DNA of 41,902 nt from Pirellulales bacterium (lineage in GTDB: Bacteria > Planctomycetota > Planctomycetia > Pirellulales > UBA1268): contig JADHNY010000025.1 of assembly GCA_016779265.1 (NCBI GenBank), forward strand, positions 1-41,902, given 5' to 3'. The notes under the pieces were generated by a model, which was not told the origin of the DNA, made no database searches, and saw nothing but the letters and a program-made list of their open reading frames with translations. Position 1 is the stretch's first letter. The number at the start of each line of letters is the position of its first letter. Made by a program: the position numbers and the translations under genes. Shown one piece after another: positions 16,054-23,316 of this stretch.

Positions 16054-17370
16054 CTATTCCAGGTCTTCGAGCCAGAGGCGGATCTCGTTTTCGTACTCGC
16101 TCGCAAGTCCGCCAAGAATGAGCTGCCGATGGAAGCTTGCGGCCCCTTCCGGAACGAGGTCTGCGGCTTCGGCACTCGGGAACCTGCGAGTCGGATCGGC
16201 GGCGACAAGGCCGGTGCAGAAGTTGAGTAGCAGCTCGCTCGAGGCCACCTCTGGCGGTAGGAGTTCTGGTAGCCGTTGGACGAGCGTCCGCTTCGCTTCG
16301 AGAAGATCACGAAACGTGGTGAGGCCCGCAAAAGGTGGCTGCCCCGAAAGCATCTCAACGAGCACGTAGCCCAGGCTGGCGAGGTCGGAGCGTGGTGAAC
16401 ACTCACGGCCTTCCAGCACTTCCGGTGCTGCGTAGGCCGGGGTGCAGGTCCGCTGAGTGGGCGTGTCCTGGAGATCGATTGCGGAACCGATGTCGATAAT
16501 CTTCGCGTTGCCGGTCCGCTTGAGCATGATGTTCGACGTTTTGATGTCGCTGTGGACGATCTGCTGTCGATGGAGTGCTGCGAGCGCTGCGAGGCACTCG
16601 CGGACGATCGCAATGGCAATGCCCGGCTTCAGCCGTGACTGCCGAGGCCCCGCGGTCACGATCACGTTATTAAGGTAGTTCCACCGTTCGGGCGACACGA
16701 GCTTTCTCGTGCGTTCGAGCATCTCTGGAGCAAGCAGCCGCGAGAGGTCGTAGCCGTCGATCCACTCCATTTCCATCAGACGGATGCGGCGTTGTTCGAC
16801 AAAGTTGTGGACGTCGAGCAGGTTGTCTTGCTGAATCTGTGCCACGCGGGCGGAGACCGCAGCAATTCGCGTCATGCCCTCTTCGTAGAGCCGTTCGCTG
16901 TCATACCGTTCGGGAGAAAAAATCTTGATGGCAACCGGAAGGGTGAAGCCGTCAGCGCCGCGGCGAGTGGAGAGGAAGACGACGCCTTGGCCGCCAGCCC
17001 CGAGCCGTTTGCTGAGATGGTGGTAGTCGGTCCAGTTCATCCGGCCGACGGAAATCAGGTCGGAGTAGCGGTTGAACAGCTCCTCGGGGCACCGTGAGAT
17101 GGCCGTTCCGTCAACCGAGATGGTCGGCCGGCCCTCTTGGTAGATCGTCGTTGTCATCGGCTCCTGACTGAGGGCTTCCGCCCGCATCCTTACTGTGTGA
17201 TCCTGCGTCACTCGCTGGCGTGCTGCGACGTTGTCATCTTCAAGCTCATTCCCAGGCTGCTCGTCGAGCTGGCGACTGTCCGAGGACTCAGTTCGTGGCG
17301 GCCTGCTTCGAGGTGGCTGGTTGCCCGACGCCTCGCGAGCTCCTGCGTCAGTGTCGGATGATTCGTGCAT
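16054..17370 (-). CDS. soluble Ser/Thr protein kinase (Hanks type)
   Basis: 438 residues from the ATG at 17370, which has GGAG 5 nt upstream; an in-frame ATG at 17421 would add 17 residues. A charged, probably disordered N-terminus of about 110 residues precedes the kinase domain. The glycine loop is LGAGGQGVV (about 123-131), the ATP-binding Lys is VAIKIF (Lys149), and the catalytic loop is HSDIKTSNIML (Asp275). The metal-binding motif is DIGSA in place of DFG (Asp293), and the APE motif is AAPEVLE. HSD replaces the usual HRD, so activation-loop control may be relaxed, but the essential Lys and both Asp are present. No membrane helix or sensor domain is visible. The upstream dehydrogenase ends 71 bp before it on the same strand. 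Confidence 0.9.
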   Translation of the reverse strand: MHESSDTDAGAREASGNQPPRSRPPRTESSDSRQLDEQPGNELEDDNVAARQRVTQDHTVRMRAEALSQEPMTTTIYQEGRPTISVDGTAISRCPEELFNRYSDLISVGRMNWTDYHHLSKRLGAGGQGVVFLSTRRGADGFTLPVAIKIFSPERYDSERLYEEGMTRIAAVSARVAQIQQDNLLDVHNFVEQRRIRLMEMEWIDGYDLSRLLAPEMLERTRKLVSPERWNYLNNVIVTAGPRQSRLKPGIAIAIVRECLAALAALHRQQIVHSDIKTSNIMLKRTGNAKIIDIGSAIDLQDTPTQRTCTPAYAAPEVLEGRECSPRSDLASLGYVLVEMLSGQPPFAGLTTFRDLLEAKRTLVQRLPELLPPEVASSELLLNFCTGLVAADPTRRFPSAEAADLVPEGAASFHRQLILGGLASEYENEIRLWLEDLE

Positions 17371-17441
17371 CCCGTCTCCCCCAACCTTTTTCGGTAGCGA
17401 TCCCGGTGTGGCTACCGACATCGCATGGACGCCTCGGGAGA

Positions 17442-18485
17442 TCAGAGCCGCTCAGGAAATCCGAGGTGTTTGTCGACGAGGTTGGCTAATGGCTCCCCGG
17501 TGAGATAGCGGTGGAGATTGTCGCAGAAAAACGTTGTCATCGCATCAATCCGGTGTTTGGACTGTCCTGCGACGTGGGGGGTGATCAGCAGCCGCGGAGC
17601 CGTCCAGAGCGGGCTGTCGGCCGCAGGAGGTTCTTCGGCGGTGACATCGACGGCAGCCGAATCGAGATGCCCGCTTTCGAGCGCTTCCACAAGCGCGTCG
17701 GTGACAACGAGTCTGCCGCGGGCAGCATTAATCAGGATGCTGGATGGCCGCAGCGTGGCGAGTGCAGTGGCATCGATCATGCGGTCAGTCGCTGTGGTCA
17801 GCGGTGCTGTCAGGAACAGCACGTCCACCTGGGAGAGGACGGTCTGGATCTCGTCAGGTGGGAGGAGGAGTTCCACCTGCGGCGGCTTTTCGACCGGGAA
17901 ATAATCAGTGGCGAGAATCCGGCAGCGAAACGGCTCGAGCACCTCAACGAGCCGGCGGCCAACGCCACCGAGGCCGATGATGCCCACGGTGGCCCCGGTC
18001 AGGTCGCGGGTGGGGCGTCGAACAAACTCGCGTGCCTGTTGCTGCTGGAGGAACAGCGGTAGCCGGCGAGTGCAGGCGATCGCAAGTCCCAGGGCATGCT
18101 CTGCCACCTGGTCGGCGAGCACGCCAGAGGCGCTCGTGACGGTGATCGATGAGTCAATCACAGCCGGCACGAGACAGTGGTCGAGACCCGCTGCTGAGGA
18201 CTGGATCCAGCGGAGCCGGCCTGTCTCAACGACTTTTTCCCAGGGCACGGGCACCTTGGCATGTCCGCAGAAGATGTCTGCAGTCGGGAGTTCCTCCGCG
18301 ACCCTTTCCTGGCCAGCGTTGACAATCTCGGCGGTTGGGGCGGCTGCCTGAATCGCCTTGATGTGATGCGGTTCGACTGGATAGCAGAGCACGATTCGTT
18401 TCGGTTCGACGCGGGGCGTTGCTTCCAGGGAGGAGGCTTGCGGGTCGCGGGATGTGTCGTTGTCTGGCGAAGGCACGGATGGCAT
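17442..18485 (-). CDS. D-isomer-specific 2-hydroxyacid dehydrogenase
   Basis: NAD(P)-dependent oxidoreductase of the D-2-hydroxyacid dehydrogenase family, 347 residues. The nucleotide-binding motif is GIIGLGGVGRR. The catalytic Arg lies in INAARGRLV, the Glu in VDVTAEEP and the His in TPHVAGQS, so the Arg-Glu-His triad is complete. The substrate is unclear; a glyoxylate/hydroxypyruvate or phosphoglycerate-like acid is possible. The first 28 residues precede the conserved fold and have no Shine-Dalgarno support, so a shorter start is possible. It lies upstream of the kinase gene on the same strand and is divergent from the DoxX-like gene by about 110 bp. Confidence 0.9.
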   Translation of the reverse strand: MPSVPSPDNDTSRDPQASSLEATPRVEPKRIVLCYPVEPHHIKAIQAAAPTAEIVNAGQERVAEELPTADIFCGHAKVPVPWEKVVETGRLRWIQSSAAGLDHCLVPAVIDSSITVTSASGVLADQVAEHALGLAIACTRRLPLFLQQQQAREFVRRPTRDLTGATVGIIGLGGVGRRLVEVLEPFRCRILATDYFPVEKPPQVELLLPPDEIQTVLSQVDVLFLTAPLTTATDRMIDATALATLRPSSILINAARGRLVVTDALVEALESGHLDSAAVDVTAEEPPAADSPLWTAPRLLITPHVAGQSKHRIDAMTTFFCDNLHRYLTGEPLANLVDKHLGFPERL

Positions 18486-18595
18486 ACTCGGGGTTTCGGG
18501 GAGAAGCCGTGGGGACGTCCTGGGGCTCTCGTTCCTTGCGTTCGCGCAATCGTGATCCTCCGTGGGCCAGCCTGCAAGCGCGGCTGGCAGTGCTC

Positions 18596-19522
18596 ATGCG
18601 GCTGACGCTCTTAGCAACCCTCGCACTGATCGCTCTACGGGTGGTGATCGGCCTGCATTTCTTCCTCGAAGGCTCAAGCCATCTGCTCGATCCCCAGTGG
18701 TCGAGTGCTGGCTTTCGCAGGGCGGCTGTGGGGCCCCTAAGCGACTTCTACAAGCAATCGCTGCCCGAACCGGGTAACTTCTCAGCCACGGTCGCGGCGC
18801 TCGACGATCGCAGCACGGAAGAGGTGCTGGCGACCTGGGAAGCAAACGTGGTCGCCGACTGGCAGAAGCGGGTCGCAGCACGGCTCGCAGTCGTGGCGGC
18901 TGACGACGCGGCTGCCGCCACTGAGGCGGGACAGCAGGCGATCGAGTCAACCACCGCAGAGTGGAAGGCATATCTTGAAGAGATCACGCCCGACATCGAA
19001 GCCTACCGAGGCGAACTTGCTCGCTTGGCGGCGATGCGGAGGTCGGGCGGTGCGGAGGAAATTCCGTACGTGATCGAGCGGATTCGCGACAAGCAGCGGG
19101 AACTCGGAGGCCAGGCTGCTGGCTGGAAGTCAGACGCCGAGGCCTTTGGTGATCGTGTTGTAGGCCGATTGGCCGACGCGGTTTCGCCGGCATCTCGGGC
19201 GGCGGTCTCCGCTGTTGCCGATCGCACCGACCTCTGGAAAGCCGATCAGTTTGTCAGCTGGTCGCTGGTGACGATTGGTGGCTGCCTGGTGGTGGGCTTC
19301 CTGACGAAGTTCAACGCGATGGGTGGCGTGCTGTTTCTGGCGTCTGTGGTGGCGACGCAGCCATTCTGGGTGCCAGGCGCCCAGGCAACGTATGACCAAT
19401 GGGTGGAGATGGCTGGCCTGCTAGTGCTGGCATCAATGCCGTGCGGTGGCTGGATGGGCCTCGACTATTTACTCTCGCCGCTCACGCGGCGGTGCTGTCC
19501 CCTGAGCAAGGATTCACGATGA
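18596..19522 (+). CDS. DoxX-like membrane protein with large helical insertion
   Basis: 308 residues. The first membrane helix starts at once (LTLLATLALIALRVVIGLHFFLEG), the usual opening of DoxX-type proteins. A hydrophilic, Ala/Glu/Arg-rich, probably coiled-coil section of about 170 residues follows. Further membrane helices come at the end (SWSLVTIGGCLVVGFL, GGVLFLASVVAT, WVEMAGLLVLASMP). DoxX family members are usually much shorter, so the insertion, which would lie outside the membrane, is the distinctive part. The ATG at 18596 opens directly into the helix; longer in-frame starts back to 18419 overlap the divergent dehydrogenase. Its TGA overlaps the next ATG (ATGA), indicating translational coupling. 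Confidence 0.8.
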   Translation: MRLTLLATLALIALRVVIGLHFFLEGSSHLLDPQWSSAGFRRAAVGPLSDFYKQSLPEPGNFSATVAALDDRSTEEVLATWEANVVADWQKRVAARLAVVAADDAAAATEAGQQAIESTTAEWKAYLEEITPDIEAYRGELARLAAMRRSGGAEEIPYVIERIRDKQRELGGQAAGWKSDAEAFGDRVVGRLADAVSPASRAAVSAVADRTDLWKADQFVSWSLVTIGGCLVVGFLTKFNAMGGVLFLASVVATQPFWVPGAQATYDQWVEMAGLLVLASMPCGGWMGLDYLLSPLTRRCCPLSKDSR

Positions 19523-21219
19523 ACCTGACGGAAGAGCAGAAGGCAATCGGAAAGGCCAACTTTACCGACGCGGTTTCGGTGACTCGGCGTGATTTCCTCA
19601 CTGGGACGGTCGCAGCTGGCATCGCCAGTGGCGTGGGCCTCGGTTCGCTCTACTTTGGCTACGGGGCGAAGGTGGGGGATCCGGTCCGCATTGGCGTGAT
19701 CGGCACAGGTGACGAAGGCAGCGTGCTGATCGGGGCGCACAACCCTGAGTACATGCAGGTGAAGGCGATCGCCGATATCCGTCCCTACAACGTGTTCCGT
19801 GCCTTCCACGGCGACATGTCGAGCCCCAACGCGTATCGCGTGCGACCTGGCCTGATGCAAAAGTATGGCTGGGCGACCGAAGACGAAGCTCGGAAGAACG
19901 TGAAGGTCTACCAGGCTTACGAGGATCTGCTCGCCGACGAGGAGATCGAGGCTGTGGTGATTGCCCTGCCGTTGCATCTGCATTCGGTGGCTGCGGTGAA
20001 GGCGATGCGTGCTGGCAAGCATGTGCTCACCGAGAAGCTGATGGGGCACAGCATTCATGAGTGCAAAGAGATGGGCCGTGTGGCGGCTGAGACCGATCGT
20101 CTGCTGGCGACAGGTCATCAGCGGCACTACAGCGTGCTCTACGACGACGCCGTCTACACGCTCGGTAAGGCTAAGCTAATCGGTGATGTGCACTCGATCC
20201 GAGCTCAGTGGCACCGCGGCAATCTGCCCGGCAAAGACAGCTGGCAGCCACCGCTTCCTGGTGACGAAGCCCTGGCGAAGAAGCTTGTCAGCTGGCGTCG
20301 AGCTCGCGACAACGCCAAGCCGGCGGAGATCGAAGCCTGGGAGAAGAAGGTGGCCCAGCTTGAGGCCCAGCTGCTCGACACGGATGTGGATGCCGCCGCC
20401 TATGGCTATCAGGAGAAGATGCTCGCTGATGGAAGCGTGCGAACGCCTCTGGAAGAGCTGATTCGCTGGCGGCTCTGGAACCGCACCGGTGGTGGCCTGA
20501 TGGCCGAACTGGGAAGCCATCAGCTGGATGCCTCTGGCATCTTCGTGTCAGCGATGCACGAAGGTGGCAAGAAGGTGAAGCCACTGACGGTCATGGCGAT
20601 GGGTAATCGCAGTATCTTCCCTGCAGACCGGGAAGTCGATGACCACGTCTACTGCATGTATGAGTATCCAGCTCCCGGCTACTTCGACGAGGCTGGTGAG
20701 GTGACAGATCCCAACAAGAAGATCGTGGTCACCTACTCGTCGATTAACGGCAATGGGTTCGGTGGCTATGGCGAAGTCGTCATGGGAACCAAGGGCACCC
20801 TGATCCTGGAGCAGGAGCAGGATGTCATGCTCTACAAGGACTCGGCCCGTGACACGCGAGTGACTGTCGGTAAGGCGAAGGACGGCACGCCTACCCTCGA
20901 CACGACGGAGAGTGGCGGTGGCGGTGGTGTGGTCGCCGCGGCTACCGAGGGCTCGGCGGCACCACCTTCCCGTGGCTACACCGAAGAGATGGAGCACTGG
21001 GCCTGGTGCATCCGCAACCCAGCCCCGGAAAACCAGCCGCGGTGCAAGCCTTCGGTTGCTCTTGCGGATGCGGTCATTGCGTTGGTGAGTAATCAGGCGA
21101 TCGCGAATCCAGGGACGACACCGCGAATCGAGTTCCAGGACTCCTGGTTCGATATCGATAGCGATGAGACGCCAGAAGGTATTGCTCCAGATACCACCAG
21201 CGACCGCTACACGTCGTAG
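19519..21219 (+). CDS. Tat-exported Gfo/Idh/MocA-family oxidoreductase
   Basis: 566-residue NAD(P)-dependent oxidoreductase-like protein. The N-terminus carries a twin-arginine motif (VTRRDFL, Arg23-Arg24) followed by a weakly hydrophobic stretch (TVAAGIASGVGLGSLYFG). The Rossmann motif is IGVIGTGDEGS. The family's EKP motif reads EKLMG, and the conserved catalytic-region His is in MAELGSHQLDASG. A helical insert lies around 270-300 (WRRARDNAKPAEIEAWEKKVAQ). Related planctomycete proteins are thought to act on sugars or inositols in the periplasm; the substrate here is unknown. AAGGA lies 6 nt before the ATG, which overlaps the DoxX-like stop codon. Confidence 0.9.
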   Translation: MNLTEEQKAIGKANFTDAVSVTRRDFLTGTVAAGIASGVGLGSLYFGYGAKVGDPVRIGVIGTGDEGSVLIGAHNPEYMQVKAIADIRPYNVFRAFHGDMSSPNAYRVRPGLMQKYGWATEDEARKNVKVYQAYEDLLADEEIEAVVIALPLHLHSVAAVKAMRAGKHVLTEKLMGHSIHECKEMGRVAAETDRLLATGHQRHYSVLYDDAVYTLGKAKLIGDVHSIRAQWHRGNLPGKDSWQPPLPGDEALAKKLVSWRRARDNAKPAEIEAWEKKVAQLEAQLLDTDVDAAAYGYQEKMLADGSVRTPLEELIRWRLWNRTGGGLMAELGSHQLDASGIFVSAMHEGGKKVKPLTVMAMGNRSIFPADREVDDHVYCMYEYPAPGYFDEAGEVTDPNKKIVVTYSSINGNGFGGYGEVVMGTKGTLILEQEQDVMLYKDSARDTRVTVGKAKDGTPTLDTTESGGGGGVVAAATEGSAAPPSRGYTEEMEHWAWCIRNPAPENQPRCKPSVALADAVIALVSNQAIANPGTTPRIEFQDSWFDIDSDETPEGIAPDTTSDRYTS

Positions 21220-21651
21220 GCATTGCTGCAGCGGCAGGTGATCAGGCGAAGGGCCGGCGGGTGGTCAAACTGCTCTCGCGGCCCCGGTCGCTTTGTTGAA
21301 CTGCGGAGCGACGCATCTGCTGTCGAGGTATGTGCTGCACAGGTGCTTGGGGTGCTGGCGCTTGGGGTACTGTTGCTCGACGGCCCGGACCTGGACGGCT
21401 TGACGCTGGTGGCACGGGTGCCGTGTGAGCCGGTTGGTGTGGCTGCTCGAGGCTGTTGATTGCCTCTCTTCTGGCCGTTTTGTTCGGCCGCGTCTGTTGC
21501 GTGAGCCCTCCTCGAGGCCTCGCTCAGGTGGCGTTCGACGCCCCCGCCACCCCCAGATGCCCACGCCAAAGGCCCACGCTGAGAGATCCGCGCACAGCAG
21601 TCCTCTCGCAGTGTTGGCAGGTGGGGGTGAGGCAGCGTTTGAGGTGTTTGC

Positions 21652-21679
21652 TTGACTCGATTGGGTACTTCTGTACAGT
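21652..21679 (+). promoter_or_regulatory. candidate sigma-70-like promoter of the imuA operon
   Basis: TTGACT (21652-21657) is followed after 16 bp by TACAGT (21674-21679); these match the -35 at five of six and the -10 at four of six positions. The -10 is overlapped by a candidate operator, and a second one lies just downstream, an arrangement expected for a repressible promoter. Confidence 0.5.
21665..21676. promoter_or_regulatory. candidate LexA-type operator A of imuA
   Basis: GTAC-TTCT-GTAC is a palindrome with a 4-bp spacer inside the imuA promoter, overlapping its -10. With its flank it contains TGTACAGTA (21672-21680), which differs at one base from the recA inverted-repeat arm TGTTCAGTA. 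Repressor identity is inferred. Confidence 0.4.
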
Positions 21680-21693
21680 ATTCGCAGTGCAGT

Positions 21694-21705
21694 GTACGCA
21701 CGTTC
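21694..21705. promoter_or_regulatory. candidate LexA-type operator B of imuA
   Basis: GTAC-GCAC-GTTC has the same half-site and 4-bp spacer layout as operator A, with centres 29 bp apart. Its reverse complement reads GAAC-N4-GTAC, close to the recA-arm version GAAC-N4-GTAT. It lies just after the expected transcription start. Confidence 0.35.
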
Positions 21706-21804
21706 ATTTTTTGGGTGCGTTGTGCCGATGTCGTTTGCGGCCGGTGTTGTGTGCGGCCGGTGACGCTTTCAGGAGCTGTTACAGGCAGCATGCGGGAGGG
21801 AGTT

Positions 21805-23316
21805 GTGGAATCGCAGGAGCTGGATTTTTCAGAGAAGCCGGTGCTTTCGATGAAAGACGTTTCTGCTGTTGGTGCAGCTCCTGAGAGAGGTGTTTCTTCT
21901 GAGATACGTGCGTCTTCCAGCAGAGCGGTACCTACCCGAAGCACGCTGCCTTCCGGCATGGCTGAGCAGTTGGGGGTGTCGTTTGCTGCAGCAGGTCTGT
22001 CTGCGGAAACCGGTCTGCCTGCGGAAAAGGGTGGTCTGTTGCCGGGGGCGTGTGTTTCCAGTGGTTTTCGGGAACTCGACAAGCTGCTGCCTGCGGGAGG
22101 GGTGCGGCGTGGCAGCCTGCTTGAGTGGCTTCCGGCAGCTGTGGCCGTACACGAGACGCCACCGGAATGGACGCCGTCGAAATGCTTGACGAGCCAACCG
22201 AATATTCGGACTGCCCGGGCTCCCTCTGCTGCCCGTGCTCAAGCACTTCAGGGCGTTCGTGAAGGTCAAACGCATCAAGCAGCTCAAGCAGACCGCAGCG
22301 AGCAGAAAGCTCCGGGAGATCAGAGGGCTCGGGGGCGTTCGAACTGGAATGCGTCAGAAGGTGGCAGCCTTGGCAGTGGCGTTGTGACGCTGGCGATGGC
22401 GACGGCCGTGCAGGTGACGCGAACCGCTGCGAGTGAGATGGGGGCTGCTGCCACGGTGCTGGTGGTGGATCGTTCAGGCTGGTTTTACCCGCCGGCTGTC
22501 ATGCGGTGGCTGGGAGCAGATCGCTGGCAGGTGGCTCGAGGCCAGGTGCAGCTCATCGTGGCACGTCCGTCACGAGATGATGACGAGATCTGGGCAATTG
22601 ATCAGGCGCTGCGGTGTGCTGGAGTTGGTGCTGTTGTGGCATGCCCGTCGCAAGCAGTGGTGTGTTCCAAGGTGATGCGGCGGTGGCAGCTGGCAGCTCG
22701 TGGCAGTGGTGCTGTTGGCATGTTCGTACGGCCTTGGCAGTGTTGGCGAGATCCGTCATGGGCTGAGGTTCGGCTGGTTACGAGTCCCTTGAGGGGGGCG
22801 AGTCATCACGCAGAAGTGTCACTGAGACGCTGGCAGATCGAACGGCTCTCCAGCGTGCTCTACGGCGAAGGACGTAGCTGTGAGCTGTCGCTCGATCTTG
22901 AGCGTGGTGTGGAGGGCCTGCCTGCCGCACGCTGGCTGCCGCCTCGCCAGCAGAGCCTTGGGGGAGAACGCAGCCGTCGAGAGTCTGCCTGTCGCACAGC
23001 GGGCAACGAGGTTGTGGTACTGCAAACGCCAGGATCGCTGGGGCAGGAAGGTGCGAGCGGCGAGGCTGTCGGCGGTGTCGTGAGAGTGAGTGCAACCCCG
23101 GGAGATCTCTCTGCAGGCGGTGCTGTTTCGGTGCGTGCCGCTCTTGGCAGTGTTGTTGAAGGCAATGCCGCTCTGGGCAGTGTTGTTAAGGGCAATGCCG
23201 CTCTAGGCAGTGTTGCTGGAGGCCGTGTTGTTGGAAGCCGTGATGACTCAGCGAGCGTCTGTTTTGAACAGGTTCTCAGAAAGGGAAAGGATGGTGTGGC
23301 ATGTCGCGCATCATGA
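21805..23316 (+). CDS. imuA: ImuA-like RecA-fold protein of the mutasome, enlarged
   Basis: First gene of an imuA-imuB-dnaE2 cassette; ImuA is an accessory factor for damage-induced mutagenesis. The GTG at 21805 is preceded by GGAGG (5 nt); an ATG at 21790 would add five residues. The protein has about 503 residues, around twice the usual ImuA length. Family features are SGFRELDKLLPAGGVRRGSLLEWLP, then GGSLGSGVVTLAMA where a P-loop would lie (no Lys), VLVVDRSGWFYPPA, DDDEIWAIDQALRCAGVGAVVA and LRRWQIERL-like helical segments. The extra length is a low-complexity N-terminus, an insert of about 70 residues between LLEWLP and GGSLGSG, and a Gly/Val/Ala-rich C-terminal tail with 10-residue repeats. 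Its end overlaps imuB by 16 bp. Confidence 0.85.
   Translation: MESQELDFSEKPVLSMKDVSAVGAAPERGVSSEIRASSSRAVPTRSTLPSGMAEQLGVSFAAAGLSAETGLPAEKGGLLPGACVSSGFRELDKLLPAGGVRRGSLLEWLPAAVAVHETPPEWTPSKCLTSQPNIRTARAPSAARAQALQGVREGQTHQAAQADRSEQKAPGDQRARGRSNWNASEGGSLGSGVVTLAMATAVQVTRTAASEMGAAATVLVVDRSGWFYPPAVMRWLGADRWQVARGQVQLIVARPSRDDDEIWAIDQALRCAGVGAVVACPSQAVVCSKVMRRWQLAARGSGAVGMFVRPWQCWRDPSWAEVRLVTSPLRGASHHAEVSLRRWQIERLSSVLYGEGRSCELSLDLERGVEGLPAARWLPPRQQSLGGERSRRESACRTAGNEVVVLQTPGSLGQEGASGEAVGGVVRVSATPGDLSAGGAVSVRAALGSVVEGNAALGSVVKGNAALGSVAGGRVVGSRDDSASVCFEQVLRKGKDGVACRAS
23131..23220 (+). repeat. three 30-bp tandem repeats inside imuA
   Basis: Three consecutive 30-bp units (23131-23160, 23161-23190, 23191-23220) share the core GCCGCTCT-GGCAGTGTTG and encode the 10-residue repeats AALGSVVEGN, AALGSVVKGN and AALGSVAGGR near the ImuA C-terminus. 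The copies differ at a few bases and keep the frame. Confidence 0.9.

Larger units (their letters stand above)
21220..21804. other. gene-free stretch upstream of imuA
   Basis: About 585 bp between the oxidoreductase and imuA. Several frames are open on both strands, but none has a ribosome site or a protein-like composition. It holds a small hairpin (GGCCG/CGGCC, 21473-21489) and, at its 3' end, the imuA promoter with two candidate operators, then a leader of roughly 115 nt. I see nothing else I can name. Confidence 0.6.

Noticed and set aside
18419..18595. Upstream extension of the DoxX-like gene
   Set aside because: It would overlap the start of the divergent dehydrogenase and place 59 Arg/Ser-rich residues before the first membrane helix.
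21207..22082. 291-codon minus-strand open frame across the imuA upstream region
   Set aside because: Composition is rich in Thr, Ser, Pro and Arg with no domain. It would run through the imuA promoter and the imuA N-terminus.
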